DNA of 64,000 nt from Fluviicola taffensis DSM 16823 (GTDB lineage Bacteria; Bacteroidota; Bacteroidia; Flavobacteriales_D; Crocinitomicaceae). The translations under genes and the position numbers were made by a program. A model generated the notes under the pieces. That model was given only the letters and a program-made list of their open reading frames with translations. It made no database searches and was not told the DNA's origin. The stretch covers positions 4,402,001 through 4,466,000 of the forward strand of contig NC_015321.1 of assembly GCF_000194605.1 (NCBI RefSeq), in the 5' to 3' direction. This document shows positions 17,731 through 28,200 of this stretch, in pieces. The stretch's first letter is position 1; each line of letters opens with the position of its first letter.

Positions 17731-18636
17731 TTAAAACGCAAAACGGAAATTCATTCCTCCGCTGATACTGAAACTATTACTCGTTTTTCCTTTTGTAAAC
17801 TGCATTCCTAGTCCTGGATTTAACTCTCCACCGATTCGCATTCTGCTAAGAATTTCATTTTTCTTTGAAAGCTTAAAGCTCATCTCTAGTGGAATTCTTA
17901 GAATAAATCCAGGAACAAAAGTACCTTTAAATTTTTCACTTCTTGAATCATTCAAAACAGGAGTTGGGTAATAGGCATTCGCTATACTATCATTGCTATC
18001 TGGTATTCCATCGATTCTGTAATCATCTATATAAGATGCTTTAACATCACTATTAATGCTTAACAAGCATAAAAGATCCACTCCCGTTTCAAACTGAAAC
18101 AACCGACTCGGATTTGTCGCAAAATGTTGTCCAATTCCAAAAGCCAAAGTACTCGATTGATATGTTTTGACAATGGTTTGAGTTCTATTTCCCGTTACAT
18201 AATAAGACGCGGCTGTTTGATTCGAAGTAAGTGTATCTATAATTTGTTCACTTTCATGTCCCCAATACTTTGTAGCGTTATTTCCAGGCCCATATCCCAA
18301 ATGAATCGCTGTTGTAGTTTGAAATTTTCTACCTGCTTGTTTATTCTTTCCATTAATAAAGGAAAAAGAGAACATGTAATAAGAAGTGCTACTAAAAGAT
18401 CGAAAATCATTTGAATAGTAACCATTGCCTATATCAGCTTTCAAGGAATCAGGAATTTCAAACCCTGGCGTCAATCTGTCCCATTCTGAATTTGTAAAAT
18501 CAAATCGATTCAAGTTTGTCATTCCATGTGTCATCTTCACGATGTATGAAAGTGTCTTTGTTTTTACAGAATCTTTTTGCTGTGAAAAAGTACTTCCAAT
18601 GATCAAAACAAAAAATAAAGTAATAGGGCTTTTCAT
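17731..18636 (-). CDS. Predicted outer-membrane barrel-like protein, paralogue 1
   Basis: From ATG 18636 the product is about 301 residues: signal peptide (MKSPITLFFVLIIGSTFSQ), then the blocks shared with its downstream paralogue (WDRLTPGFEIPDS, FSFINGKNKQAGRKFQT, TAIHLGYGPG, FQFETGVDLL, LRIPLEMSFKLSKKNEILSRMR) and a C-terminus ending FRFAF, the aromatic end typical of outer-membrane barrels. Identity is clear by eye across most of the length. The role is unknown. The 250-bp gap upstream contains the divergent sucD promoter. Confidence 0.65.
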   Translation of the reverse strand: MKSPITLFFVLIIGSTFSQQKDSVKTKTLSYIVKMTHGMTNLNRFDFTNSEWDRLTPGFEIPDSLKADIGNGYYSNDFRSFSSTSYYMFSFSFINGKNKQAGRKFQTTTAIHLGYGPGNNATKYWGHESEQIIDTLTSNQTAASYYVTGNRTQTIVKTYQSSTLAFGIGQHFATNPSRLFQFETGVDLLCLLSINSDVKASYIDDYRIDGIPDSNDSIANAYYPTPVLNDSRSEKFKGTFVPGFILRIPLEMSFKLSKKNEILSRMRIGGELNPGLGMQFTKGKTSNSFSISGGMNFRFAF

Positions 18637-18852
18637 AATTATTCGGTTATACTGATTGATTAACAACGATATCTGTTATTTATTGTGTTCTAAACTCAAA
18701 AATAAGGCTTCAACAAGAACTATAACAAAGAATACATATTCATAAACCTTCAGTAAAAAACCAATTATTTAATTCTCAAAATACTCATTATCAAATACTT
18801 TTAAGAATGTTAAGAAATATAACAAATTAGCAATTTAAAATCGGCTAAAACA

Positions 18853-18883
18853 TTGCTAAAACGAAAAGAAACTCCTATTTTTG
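18853..18883 (+). promoter_or_regulatory. sucD promoter (TTG-N20-TATTTTTG)
   Basis: A -33 TTG at 18853-18855 lies exactly 20 nt before the -7 element TATTTTTG at 18876-18883, matching the Bacteroidota sigma-A promoter consensus in both boxes and spacing. It gives a leader of about 33 nt before the sucD ATG at 18921. Confidence 0.7.
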
Positions 18884-18920
18884 AATCGCATTTTAAAAAC
18901 GAAATTCTAAATTCTCAAAC

Positions 18921-19799
18921 ATGAGTGTTCTAGTTAATAAAAACTCTAAAGTAATTGTACAAGGATTCACAGGAAGTGAAGGTACTTTCCATGCAGGTCA
19001 AATGATTGAATATGGAACAAACGTTGTTGGTGGGGTGACTCCAGGAAAAGGAGGTTCTTCTCACTTAGATCGTCCTGTTTTCAATACAGTTGCTGATGCA
19101 GTAGCTAAAACTGGTGCAGATGTTTCTATTATTTTCGTTCCGCCAGCTTTCGCAGCAGATGCTATTATGGAAGCTGCAAATGCTGGAATTAAAGTAATCG
19201 TTTGTATTACTGAAGGTATTCCTGTAAATGACATGGTGAAAGCGAAAGAATACTTAAAAGGTTCTGGAGCTCGTTTGATCGGTCCAAACTGTCCAGGTGT
19301 TATTACTGCAGGTGAAGCAAAAGTTGGTATTATGCCAGGTTTTGTATTCAAAAAAGGAAAAATTGGAATCGTTTCTAAATCAGGAACGTTAACATATGAG
19401 GCAGCAGATCAAGTTGCTAAAGCTGGATTAGGAATTACAACAGCAATCGGAATTGGTGGTGACCCAATCATTGGAACTACTACGAAAGAAGCTGTAGAAT
19501 TGTTAATGAATGACCCAGAAACAGAAGGTATCGTAATGATCGGTGAAATTGGTGGTAGCTTAGAAGCAATCGCTGCTCGTTGGATCAAAGAACACGGTAC
19601 AAAACCAGTAGTTGGATTTATCGCAGGTGAAACTGCACCAAAAGGCCGCACAATGGGTCACGCAGGTGCAATCGTTGGTGGTGATGATGATACTGCTGAA
19701 GCTAAAAAACGCATCATGCGCGAGTGTGGAATTCACGTAGTTGATTCTCCAGCTCAAATCGGTGCAAAAATGGCAGAAATTTTAGGAGTTACAGCGTAA
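18921..19799 (+). CDS. sucD: Succinate--CoA ligase subunit alpha
   Basis: SucD carries the phosphohistidine and CoA-binding site of the tricarboxylic-acid-cycle enzyme that makes succinate and ATP or GTP from succinyl-CoA. The 292-residue length is normal. Visible are the CoA-binding loop [17 protein letters not shown] (about 13-29), [19 protein letters not shown] (about 118-127) and the active His247 in [13 protein letters not shown]. The beta-subunit gene sucC is not beside it, as is common in Bacteroidota. A strong promoter and a strong terminator bracket the gene, so it is monocistronic. Confidence 0.97.
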   Translation: MSVLVNKNSKVIVQGFTGSEGTFHAGQMIEYGTNVVGGVTPGKGGSSHLDRPVFNTVADAVAKTGADVSIIFVPPAFAADAIMEAANAGIKVIVCITEGIPVNDMVKAKEYLKGSGARLIGPNCPGVITAGEAKVGIMPGFVFKKGKIGIVSKSGTLTYEAADQVAKAGLGITTAIGIGGDPIIGTTTKEAVELLMNDPETEGIVMIGEIGGSLEAIAARWIKEHGTKPVVGFIAGETAPKGRTMGHAGAIVGGDDDTAEAKKRIMRECGIHVVDSPAQIGAKMAEILGVTA

Positions 19800-19819
19800 T
19801 CGCTACTAGTGAATACTAA

Positions 19820-19856
19820 AAATCCCGTTCGTCAACTGATGAACGGGATTTTTTTG
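19820..19856 (+). terminator. Rho-independent terminator after sucD
   Basis: An 11-bp perfect stem, AAATCCCGTTC (19820-19830) with GAACGGGATTT (19841-19851), has a 10-nt loop and runs into a T tract. Confidence 0.9.
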
Positions 19857-19921
19857 TTTCAAATTTTAATTTTCTATCCAACAGATTGATTAATTTCAAA
19901 TTACAATTAGCACAAACGATC

Positions 19922-20863
19922 ATGGGGAATCCAGACAAATTTGAACAATATGAATCCCAAGACCCAGGCTTAGGAACTTCCTATCAAAAATCTGTAAAAC
20001 GAATATTAAACGAAGATGGATCTTACAATATTAAACGTATTGGAACAATCCGAATGTTGAAAGATTTCTACAAGTATCTAGTCGATTTAAATGCCTGGAA
20101 ATTTGGAACTTTTCTAGTAGGTAGCTTCTTAGTTGCAAATCTATTATTTGCTGGAATCTATTGTTGGATTGGAACTGAGCACTTACATGGGATAAATCCG
20201 AATCAAAATCCATTTATAGCCGCCTATTATTTCAGTGCCCAAACATTTACAACCGTTGGTTATGGAGCAATTGCTCCTATTGGAAATCTTACATCATTCG
20301 TTGCGGCAATGGAAGCTTTTGTAGGTTTGATTGCTTTTGCCATTGCAACAGGTTTAATTTATGGCCGCTTTTCAAGACCTTCAACCAAAATTGCCTTTTC
20401 ACACAATGTAATTATTACGCCACATAAAGACAAAATGGCTCTGATGTTTAAAATCGTCAATCAGCGAAATAGTGTTTTATTAAATACAAAAGTACACGTT
20501 TTACTATCGATGATAGATGAGGATTCATCGAGTAATATGATTACTAGAAAATATTACAATATTCCTCTAGAAGTTGATTTTGTACGTTACTTTCCGCTTA
20601 CTTGGACGCTCGTTCATGTCATCAATGATGATTCTCCTTTATACAACATCAATTTATCCGAAATAAGAGAAAAACTTTCAGAATTACTCATTATTATCGA
20701 AGCTTTTGATGAAACCTATTCACAAACTGTTATTCGCAAACATTCTTACGCAGAACATCAATGGGCAACTGGTGTGAAATTTAAAAAGAATTTCAGCGCA
20801 GATGATAATGGAACAATCATTCTAAATATCAACGAAATAAGCGATTTGGAAGTCCTTTCCTAA
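19922..20863 (+). CDS. Inward-rectifier potassium channel (KirBac-like)
   Basis: From ATG 19922 the product is 313 residues: amphipathic slide-helix region, helix 1 at about 60-82, pore helix and selectivity filter TVGYG (111-115, within AQTFTTVGYGAIAPIG), helix 2 at about 124-148, then a beta-rich cytoplasmic domain (about 150-305) with IRK-C features (LMFKIVNQRNSVLLNTKVHVLL; YNIPLEVDFVRYFPLTWTLVHVI). It should form a tetrameric inner-membrane potassium channel. The in-frame TTG at 19886 is rejected because it is close behind the sucD terminator and adds nothing channel-like. Confidence 0.93.
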   Translation: MGNPDKFEQYESQDPGLGTSYQKSVKRILNEDGSYNIKRIGTIRMLKDFYKYLVDLNAWKFGTFLVGSFLVANLLFAGIYCWIGTEHLHGINPNQNPFIAAYYFSAQTFTTVGYGAIAPIGNLTSFVAAMEAFVGLIAFAIATGLIYGRFSRPSTKIAFSHNVIITPHKDKMALMFKIVNQRNSVLLNTKVHVLLSMIDEDSSSNMITRKYYNIPLEVDFVRYFPLTWTLVHVINDDSPLYNINLSEIREKLSELLIIIEAFDETYSQTVIRKHSYAEHQWATGVKFKKNFSADDNGTIILNINEISDLEVLS

Positions 20864-20944
20864 TTATCAATTAGCAATGTTACAATTATCAAGCTCATAC
20901 TTACTTATCACGCTTTATAATAGCTAATTCATAATTCAAATTAG

Positions 20945-20952
20945 TACTTTTG
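20945..20952 (+). promoter_or_regulatory. Promoter -7 element TACTTTTG before queE
   Basis: Exact TAnnTTTG match with four bases before the queE ATG at 20957, again predicting a start point at the start codon. The preceding gap is made of repetitive AATTATCAATTAGCAA-like words. Confidence 0.5.
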
Positions 20953-20956
20953 ATGT

Positions 20957-21571
20957 ATGACACAATATAGTTCTGCTTCTTACCCAGTAATGGAACACTT
21001 TTACACCATACAGGGTGAAGGAAAATATACAGGAACATCGGCCTATTTCATTCGTCTTGGTGGTTGCGATGTAGGGTGTGTTTGGTGTGATGTAAAAGAA
21101 TCTTGGGATGCGGATATCCATCCCAAAATGACCGTCGATGAATTAATAACTGTTGTTGCTCAATATCCTGGAGAATTAGTTGTTATTACTGGCGGAGAAC
21201 CAGCAATGTATGATTTGTCTGTTTTGGTAGATGCGCTCCACTCCATTGGAAAATATGTAGCAATTGAAACTTCTGGAACAAGCCCATTAGTTGGTGCTGT
21301 TGATTGGTACACTTTTTCACCAAAAAAATTTAAATCTCCCGTTGATGAAGCATACAACAAAGCTTCTGAGCTAAAAATTGTTATCTTTCATCAATCAGAT
21401 TTGAAATGGGCAGAAGAGCATTCATTAAAAGTAAATGATGCATGTGTTCTCTACTTGCAACCTGAATGGTCAAAAAGGGAACAATTATTGCCAACAATTA
21501 TTGAATACGTAAAAAATCATCCAAAATGGAAGATTTCACTGCAAACGCACAAATACTTAGAAATACCATAA
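20957..21571 (+). CDS. queE: 7-carboxy-7-deazaguanine synthase
   Basis: QueE is a radical SAM enzyme that contracts 6-carboxytetrahydropterin to 7-carboxy-7-deazaguanine in queuosine biosynthesis. The 204-residue protein shows YTIQGEGKYTGTSAYFIRLG (16-35), the cluster-binding Cys37, Cys41 and Cys44 (GGCDVGCVWCD), and ITGGEPAMYDL for SAM binding. The C-terminus KISLQTHKYLEIP is typical. Its stop is two bases before the PorE-like gene, so they are probably cotranscribed although unrelated in function. Confidence 0.95.
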   Translation: MTQYSSASYPVMEHFYTIQGEGKYTGTSAYFIRLGGCDVGCVWCDVKESWDADIHPKMTVDELITVVAQYPGELVVITGGEPAMYDLSVLVDALHSIGKYVAIETSGTSPLVGAVDWYTFSPKKFKSPVDEAYNKASELKIVIFHQSDLKWAEEHSLKVNDACVLYLQPEWSKREQLLPTIIEYVKNHPKWKISLQTHKYLEIP

Positions 21572-21573
21572 GC

Positions 21574-23589
21574 ATGAAAAACCTTGTATTGGCCTTGTTC
21601 ATTTTAGCTACAGCTTCTTGTTCAACAGCACAAATGACTTATTCTTCCAAAAACAAAAAAGCAATTGCATTATACGAACAAGGTAGAGATGAACCTGGAA
21701 AATCAGTTGACCCCATTACACGCGGTCCCAATTATGCTGGTGGAATTGCTCTTTTGGAGAAGGCTCTTAAAATAGATCCGACATTTTGGGAAGCTCACAT
21801 GGTAGAAGCAGAAATGTATGAACTAACAAATCAACCTTATAAAGCAATCGAACAATACCGAAAAGCATTAGCAATCAATCCAAATCATTCTCCGTCAGGT
21901 GGAACATATTATTACCTTGGAACACTCGAATACGCGGTTGGTGAGTATGAAAATGCCAAGAAAAATCTAACAACTTATACACAATCAAAAGGTGCACATC
22001 CAGATAATTTAGCAAATGCAAAGCAAATTATCATAGACTGCGATTATGCTATTGAAGCGATGAAAAATCCGAATCAATTTAAACCTATCAACCTTGGTCC
22101 AGGGGTAAATACAAAAGATTCAGAATATTTCCCTACGATTACTGTTGATGGAAAAACCTTATTATTTACGCGTAGAATTGAAGATAAAAGAGTTCCTATT
22201 TATGGTGAACAGGAGGATTTTTATGTTTCCAATTTAAGTACATTTAATACATGGGAAACTGCTATTTCGATGCCTAAAAACATCAATACGTTGAATAATG
22301 AAGGAGCTCCAACAATTGGTCCTGATGGTCGAAGTCTAATTTTTGTTGCTTGTACCGATGAATCTGGAAGTTATGGCGACAATCGAAAAGGAAAAGGAAG
22401 TTGTGATTTATTCTATACCAAACGTCTTGGAGCTCAATGGCTAGATCCAGTAAATCTTCCTGGAGCAATCAATACCCCAAGTTGGGAAACACAACCATCC
22501 TTATCTGCTGATGGAAAAACCCTTTATTTTATTCGTAAAGTGATGGCTCGAGGTGGAAGACCTGATTCAGACATCTATACTGCAACACAAAAAGAAGATG
22601 GATCATGGGATGTGCCAGTTCGCTTGCCAAATACGATTAATACGCCTTACATGGAAGAATCAGTTTTAATTCACCCTGATGGAAAAACCCTTTATTTCTC
22701 TTCTCAAGGACACAGAGGAATGGGAGGATTAGACATTTTCGTGTCTCGAATGAACGAAAAAGGTGAATGGGGAATTCCTGAAAACTTGGGTTATCCAATA
22801 AACACCAGTGCAGATGAAAATTCGCTGTTGGTTAGCGCTGACGGAGAAATTGCATTTTTTGCTTCCGATCGTGAAGGTGGATTTGGAAAACTAGACCTTT
22901 ATTACTTCATCATGCCTGAAAAATTCAGACCAATCAAAACAGTCTACTTCGATGGATTAGTATTTGATGCTTTAACGAAAAAAACAATACCTGGGAAATT
23001 CTCTTTAGTAAATATCAAAACGGGGAAAGAAGTCATCAAATCCGAAGCGGACCAAGTTAATGGATCTTTTACGGTTTCTCTACCAATCAATGAAGAATAT
23101 GCCTTGTCAGTGAGTTACCCTGGCTATACTTTCTTCTCACAAAATTTCAACATGACAGTTGCGGATAATCAGGAATCTTTCCACATGGATGTTCCAATGG
23201 TTCCGATTACCGATATATCAAACATAAACCCTTTGAAAAATGTATTCTTTGATTTAGACAAGGCAATCTTACGTCCAGAATCATTTTTAGAATTAAATAA
23301 ACTAAGAGATTTATTGAAAGCGAATCCAACTATGAAGATTGAAATAGGTGGACATACCGATACACGTGGGGATGCTGCTAAAAATATGCAACTATCAGAT
23401 GCTCGTGCCAAATCAGTGAAAGAATATCTAATTGCTCAAGGAATTGAAGCTTCACGCCTTTCTTCAAAAGGATTTGGTGCAACAAAACCAATTATTACTG
23501 ATGATGTGATTAATAAAATGGCAACAGAAAAAGAAAAAGAGAAAGCGCATCAAGAAAATCGTAGAACGGAATACAAGATCGTCAAATAA
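21574..23589 (+). CDS. OmpA family protein with TPR and WD40-like repeats, PorE-like
   Basis: From ATG 21574 the product is 671 residues with a lipoprotein-like signal (LATASCSTAQ). Domains in order are TPR repeats (about 50-165), a WD40/PD40-type beta-propeller (about 175-450, repeated DGKTLYFIRK-, DGKTLYFSSQG-like blades), a carboxypeptidase-regulatory-like domain (about 460-550) and an OmpA peptidoglycan-binding domain (about 560-671; NVFFDLDKAILRPES, GGHTDTRGDAAKNMQLSDAR). This order matches PorE, an outer-membrane-associated component of the type IX secretion system, but paralogues of the same order exist. T9SS cargo genes occur in this window. The UbiA gene overlaps its stop by one base. 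Confidence 0.8.
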   Translation: MKNLVLALFILATASCSTAQMTYSSKNKKAIALYEQGRDEPGKSVDPITRGPNYAGGIALLEKALKIDPTFWEAHMVEAEMYELTNQPYKAIEQYRKALAINPNHSPSGGTYYYLGTLEYAVGEYENAKKNLTTYTQSKGAHPDNLANAKQIIIDCDYAIEAMKNPNQFKPINLGPGVNTKDSEYFPTITVDGKTLLFTRRIEDKRVPIYGEQEDFYVSNLSTFNTWETAISMPKNINTLNNEGAPTIGPDGRSLIFVACTDESGSYGDNRKGKGSCDLFYTKRLGAQWLDPVNLPGAINTPSWETQPSLSADGKTLYFIRKVMARGGRPDSDIYTATQKEDGSWDVPVRLPNTINTPYMEESVLIHPDGKTLYFSSQGHRGMGGLDIFVSRMNEKGEWGIPENLGYPINTSADENSLLVSADGEIAFFASDREGGFGKLDLYYFIMPEKFRPIKTVYFDGLVFDALTKKTIPGKFSLVNIKTGKEVIKSEADQVNGSFTVSLPINEEYALSVSYPGYTFFSQNFNMTVADNQESFHMDVPMVPITDISNINPLKNVFFDLDKAILRPESFLELNKLRDLLKANPTMKIEIGGHTDTRGDAAKNMQLSDARAKSVKEYLIAQGIEASRLSSKGFGATKPIITDDVINKMATEKEKEKAHQENRRTEYKIVK

Positions 23590-24560
23590 TGCAGTTCATC
23601 CGACTCATTCGTCCGATTAATTTACTCGTTATAATCCTGACGATGTATGGAATTCGCGTGTTCTTCATTCCGTATATGTCGGAAGATCTATTACTGAAGA
23701 AAGCTCACCCGCATGAAGCTCTGGATTATTTCTTATTGGTATTTTCAACAGTCTTGATTGCAGCTGGAGGAAATATTATAAACGATTACTTTGATGTAAA
23801 AGCAGATCGAATCAATAAACCAAACAAAGTAATCATTGGCAAATACATCAAACCAAGATGGGCAATTGTTTCTCATTGGATTTTGAACTTCATTGCATTT
23901 TCTATTGCTTGTTATCTAACGTGGGCTTATGAAACTTTTTGGTATGTATTCATTCATTTATTAAGCATTAATATTCTGTGGTTTTACTCCATGTATTTCA
24001 AACGAAAATTTTTGATTGGAAACATCTTGATCGCCGCTCTAACAGGATTGGTTCCTATTCTTTGTGGAATCCACTTTTTAGGATTGACAACTCCATTTCA
24101 CAGCGCTAACTTCTTAAGTGATTTTGCCGAAGATGCGAATTGGATTTCCAGATTAAATCTAAAAATATTCTTTGTCGTAGCACTTGCTTTTTTCGCTACA
24201 AGTTTGAATTTGGTACGAGAAATCATCAAAGACATGGAAGATGTGGAGGGTGATCTACAGCTTAAGGCGAAAACAATTCCTATCGTTTTAGGAGTCAATA
24301 AGACAAGATGGATTTCATTCTTTTGTTTGTTGGCAATTATAGCAATTTCACTCCCGTTTTTGATTGAAGGATATGCTGTTTTCAACGAAACATTTTTACT
24401 TGTCATTGGACCTTGTTTCATTATTTATTTCTTTTTACTTATCTCTTGCTTCATACTTTTAACAAGTACAAATCGCTCATCTTTAAAACGTATTGATATT
24501 ATTTTGAAACTAACCATGCTCATTGGTTGTTGCATGCCTTTTTACTGGTACTTTCTATGA
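23589..24560 (+). CDS. UbiA family prenyltransferase
   Basis: The 323-residue polytopic protein has about nine membrane helices and the two Asp-rich UbiA motifs: NDYFDVKADRINKPNK (about 82-97) and REIIKDMEDVEGD (about 211-223), followed by KAKTIPIVLG. It transfers a prenyl chain to an acceptor. In Bacteroidota such genes beside Maf are usually annotated as geranylgeranylglycerol-phosphate geranylgeranyltransferase-like; the true acceptor is unproven. The start overlaps the PorE-like stop by 1 nt and its own stop overlaps the maf start (ATGA). Confidence 0.9.
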   Translation: MQFIRLIRPINLLVIILTMYGIRVFFIPYMSEDLLLKKAHPHEALDYFLLVFSTVLIAAGGNIINDYFDVKADRINKPNKVIIGKYIKPRWAIVSHWILNFIAFSIACYLTWAYETFWYVFIHLLSINILWFYSMYFKRKFLIGNILIAALTGLVPILCGIHFLGLTTPFHSANFLSDFAEDANWISRLNLKIFFVVALAFFATSLNLVREIIKDMEDVEGDLQLKAKTIPIVLGVNKTRWISFFCLLAIIAISLPFLIEGYAVFNETFLLVIGPCFIIYFFLLISCFILLTSTNRSSLKRIDIILKLTMLIGCCMPFYWYFL

Positions 24561-25126
24561 AAAATATTAGTTGGATTTTAGGTTCACAATCGCCCAGAAG
24601 AAAAGAATTGTTGGTTGGAATTGGAATTGAATTCGAAGTCAGAATCAAAGATACCGAAGAAGTTTATCCGGATTCACTCCCTGCAAACGAAGTTCCTGAA
24701 TTTCTCGCAACATTAAAAGCAGCGGCGCTTCTCCCCGACCTTACAGACAACGAAGTCATAATCTGCGCAGATACAGTCGTCATATTGGATGGGAAAATAT
24801 TGGGAAAACCATTCGACTATGAGGATGCACGACAAATGCTTTCAAAATTATCCGGTAAAAAACACACCGTGATAACCGGCGTTTTTATCGGGTCCAAAGA
24901 TAGATCCACTTCCTTTTCAGAGCGAACAGACGTTGAATTTGAAACATTGAGTGACAACGAAATAACGTATTATATTGAAAAATATATGCCTTTCGATAAA
25001 GCGGGATCTTACGGAGTTCAGGAATGGATCGGTTACGTGGCCGTGAAACGTATGGAAGGGACGTATACAAATGTAATGGGACTTCCAACTAATCGATTGT
25101 ATAAAGAGATACAGAAATTCATTTAA
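24557..25126 (+). CDS. Maf family nucleoside triphosphate pyrophosphatase
   Basis: From ATG 24557 the product is 189 residues with Maf signatures LGSQSPRRKELL (about 7-18), ADTVVILDGKILGKP (about 73-87) and the C-terminal FDKAGSYGVQEWIG. Maf proteins hydrolyse non-canonical or excess nucleoside triphosphates to monophosphates. The start codon overlaps the UbiA stop. I chose it over an upstream in-frame TTG because SWILGSQSPRR then falls at the usual N-terminal position. Confidence 0.92.
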   Translation: MKNISWILGSQSPRRKELLVGIGIEFEVRIKDTEEVYPDSLPANEVPEFLATLKAAALLPDLTDNEVIICADTVVILDGKILGKPFDYEDARQMLSKLSGKKHTVITGVFIGSKDRSTSFSERTDVEFETLSDNEITYYIEKYMPFDKAGSYGVQEWIGYVAVKRMEGTYTNVMGLPTNRLYKEIQKFI

Positions 25127-25152
25127 AGGTGGTTGAGTGTAACCTACCAAAA

Positions 25153-25184
25153 AAAACGCGATTCAATTGAATGAACCGCGTTTT
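25153..25184. terminator. Bidirectional terminator between maf and the PNGase F-like gene
   Basis: AAAACGCG (25153-25160) pairs with CGCGTTTT (25177-25184), with an internal ATTCAATTGAAT palindrome. A runs on the left and T runs on the right let it serve both convergent genes. Confidence 0.75.
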
Positions 25185-25203
25185 CAAAATTCGTTTGATT
25201 TTA

Positions 25204-28200
25204 TTATTGCTTGATAAACGGTGTAGTTTCAGAGCCATTATCTCCGCTTACACGTACCAAATAGTATCCGTTTTGTAAATCACTGACCTGGAAATCTGCA
25301 GCGTAAGTTTGATTGGTATTTTGAACAGCTTTCGTTTTCACAATTCTTCCATTCATATCAATCACCTCTACTTTCGCATTGTTTCCAACATTTCCTACCA
25401 ATTCCACTCTGATTTTATCTGAAGATGGATTTGGGAAAACAAGTAACTCATTTTCTAAAATTGCTTCATCCAAACCTAAAGTAAATCCTACCGAAAAATC
25501 ATATCGGTGATAAGTCCCAAAATCTGCGGGGAAACTCTCTATGAAGGAACCTCCAACTTTTCGAATCCTAAAACTACCTGTCGTTTCACCTTCAACTTGC
25601 GAAGAATACCAAAATCCAATTCCATCATCATCACTATCTTCCAAGATAATTGAATAACACCCAGATGCCAAATTGAAGGTATCTTTATAATCTGTCGTAT
25701 TTGTCAAAGTAGTTCTTTGGAAAATGACAGTTCCATTTTGATCAATTAATTTCCATTTGTTTTCACTCGCTTTATTATTGGTATTAAACCAAATGAAGAA
25801 TGGGCCATTAATCAGTTCAGGAGCAGTATATTTAGCTTTAAACACATTGTTATTTGGGTATTCATCCAAAGAAGCAGAACCATTTATTTGAAATACATCT
25901 GCATAGAAACCGTTTGCCGGATTTGCCCCGAACCAGAAATTTTGATTTGCAATTGGAATCTCGACAATCTCTTTTTGAAGGAATCCTAAATTTCCTGTCC
26001 AAGAATAATCAATGAAATTACCATAGCTTACCCAAATTCGAATCTTACAAGAAGTTAAAGGAAGAGCCCCGTTATTTTGTAAAATCACTCGTGGATTAGA
26101 ACAAGTCGGATTCCACTTACTGTAATATTCATAGCTATTTGGATTCAAAATATCCAAAATAGCTGCATCGTGTTGAAAATTCGGAGCAGAATAGGAAACC
26201 AAATCTATCGCCGTCACAAAATTACCCCCAGCTTGTCCAGCATCATTGGTTGGAACATCAGAAATATCATAATCAATTGAAACGGTATTTCCTGGTGTAA
26301 CGTACGAAGTTAATTCATGATCAAACTCTCTAACCATATCACCTGGACACCAACCTTCACGAGCATAAGGCCATGTACCTCCTTGTGCAATATTTGGATT
26401 TTGACCACAATCATCTCTCCATATACTCCAACTAAAACGCTCTACTCCATTCACAATAATTTTGTGTTGTTTGTCTTGCCATTCGCAACATGCACCATTT
26501 CCAACTTGTCCGTGACCTGTTAACCGTGTTCTGATTTTAAAATTTTGAGATGTATCTGATAAAGTAACTTGTTTAGCTTGCAAGACTACATCATTTGCCA
26601 TTTCTGCATAATTATATGATGTCCAATTTTGCCAAATTGGCTCAATATTGTGAACATCTCTTGCTGGAATACCTTCCACAAATGCAAATTTCAAGTCAAT
26701 TAATTCTTGCGTATTGTGCGCCGCTAAATCAACCATTCCATGCAAGTATTTTTGATAGTCTGTCACATCATAAATCCATGTAAATCCTTGAGGTCCCAAA
26801 TCAAATCCAATTCCATAAGGAGTAATGTATCGACCAATTTCAACATCATTTATTTCCTCAAAAGCGGCTTCATAATAAGTAATTGTTTGATTGATCAATG
26901 TTCCATCAACCACACTAGGTCCAGTATGAAGAAGCGCTCCATTACTTCCAAGTGTATCGATTGTTCCCTGATCGTATTTGATTGTATTAGAAACAATGTG
27001 AAAACTATGTTCTCCTGGTTGATATTCAAATACTACACTCGGTTTAGGGAATTGTGTAACTAAAACAGAATCTGCAGTTGCAGGATTCATTGTTCCTTGA
27101 ATTAAGTCAATTTTTGGAATACTTGTCGATGATTCCAAACCAGCAACAATAGTTTGATTATTTTGAACCAAGTTTAAATCTGAGCACATTCCTAAACGAT
27201 TATGACCTGAACGATCCATCATTGCAAGTTGACCATCGAAATCATAATAAACTTCCAAATCTGAATAATTCGGATGAGTCGCTGCAATCTTTTTATCTTT
27301 CCAAGCAGCTATTGTTGCAACATCTAATGCGGTTGACCATACCGAAAACTCATCGATTGATCCTTTCCAATTGGCGTTCAATTCCTTGGTAGTTCCTAAT
27401 ATAAATTTAGTAATCTTCCCAACTGGTAAATTTAATGCAGAGCCCGTATGCCATTGAACTCCATCTTTGTAAATAAACATCTGACCAGTTGAAGTTTTCT
27501 TAACAAAAGCCCAATGATGCCAAACATTATCAATATCTGTTGCTGTAGCTGCCTTTGAAATTCGATTATAAGAACCTCCCATTCCAGCGTCCCAATAAAT
27601 GGTGTTATCTGACCAAGGCATATGAATATTCAAAATACGATTATTTACAGAATCCGCAGCCTCAATAATCGAAGTTGATTGTGCTGAGTTTCCATTTCCT
27701 TTTGCCCAAAAAGCAATCGTAATATCGCCTCCAAGATCAACATTATTCAGATTGATCTCCGCATAATTCGTTCCATTGCTGGTGAAAACTCCATTTGAAT
27801 TATCAAAGCTCAAAGTATTTCCAGCCGAAACGTTAGTCATTGCCATATCAACCTGTGTTAATCCTTGACGAGCATCTAAAAATTTTACTTCAATTACTAA
27901 ATTGGATGAACCATCATAAATAAATGGATTTGAGAAATTTATGGTGTTCGATCCACTCACGATTCCAGTTAGCTCATTGTTATAAACGGTTGTGAATCCA
28001 GATGTTTCTAAAGAAGTCAAGGTGTTTAATAACGTTGATTTAATGCGAATTTGAACCCCTTGAAGCGAGCCCAATACATTCAATAAACTCAAATTCATTC
28101 CTTGAATATCTCCTGCCACAACTCCACTTGTTGCTAATTCACTTGCTGGAATAACCCACTGCAAAGTTTTCCCATTTCCATTCGCACTTACAAATGTAAT

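Noticed and set aside
19061-19757. Long antisense frames inside sucD
   Set aside because: They mirror the codon structure of a well-conserved gene and have no promoter or start context; they are shadows.
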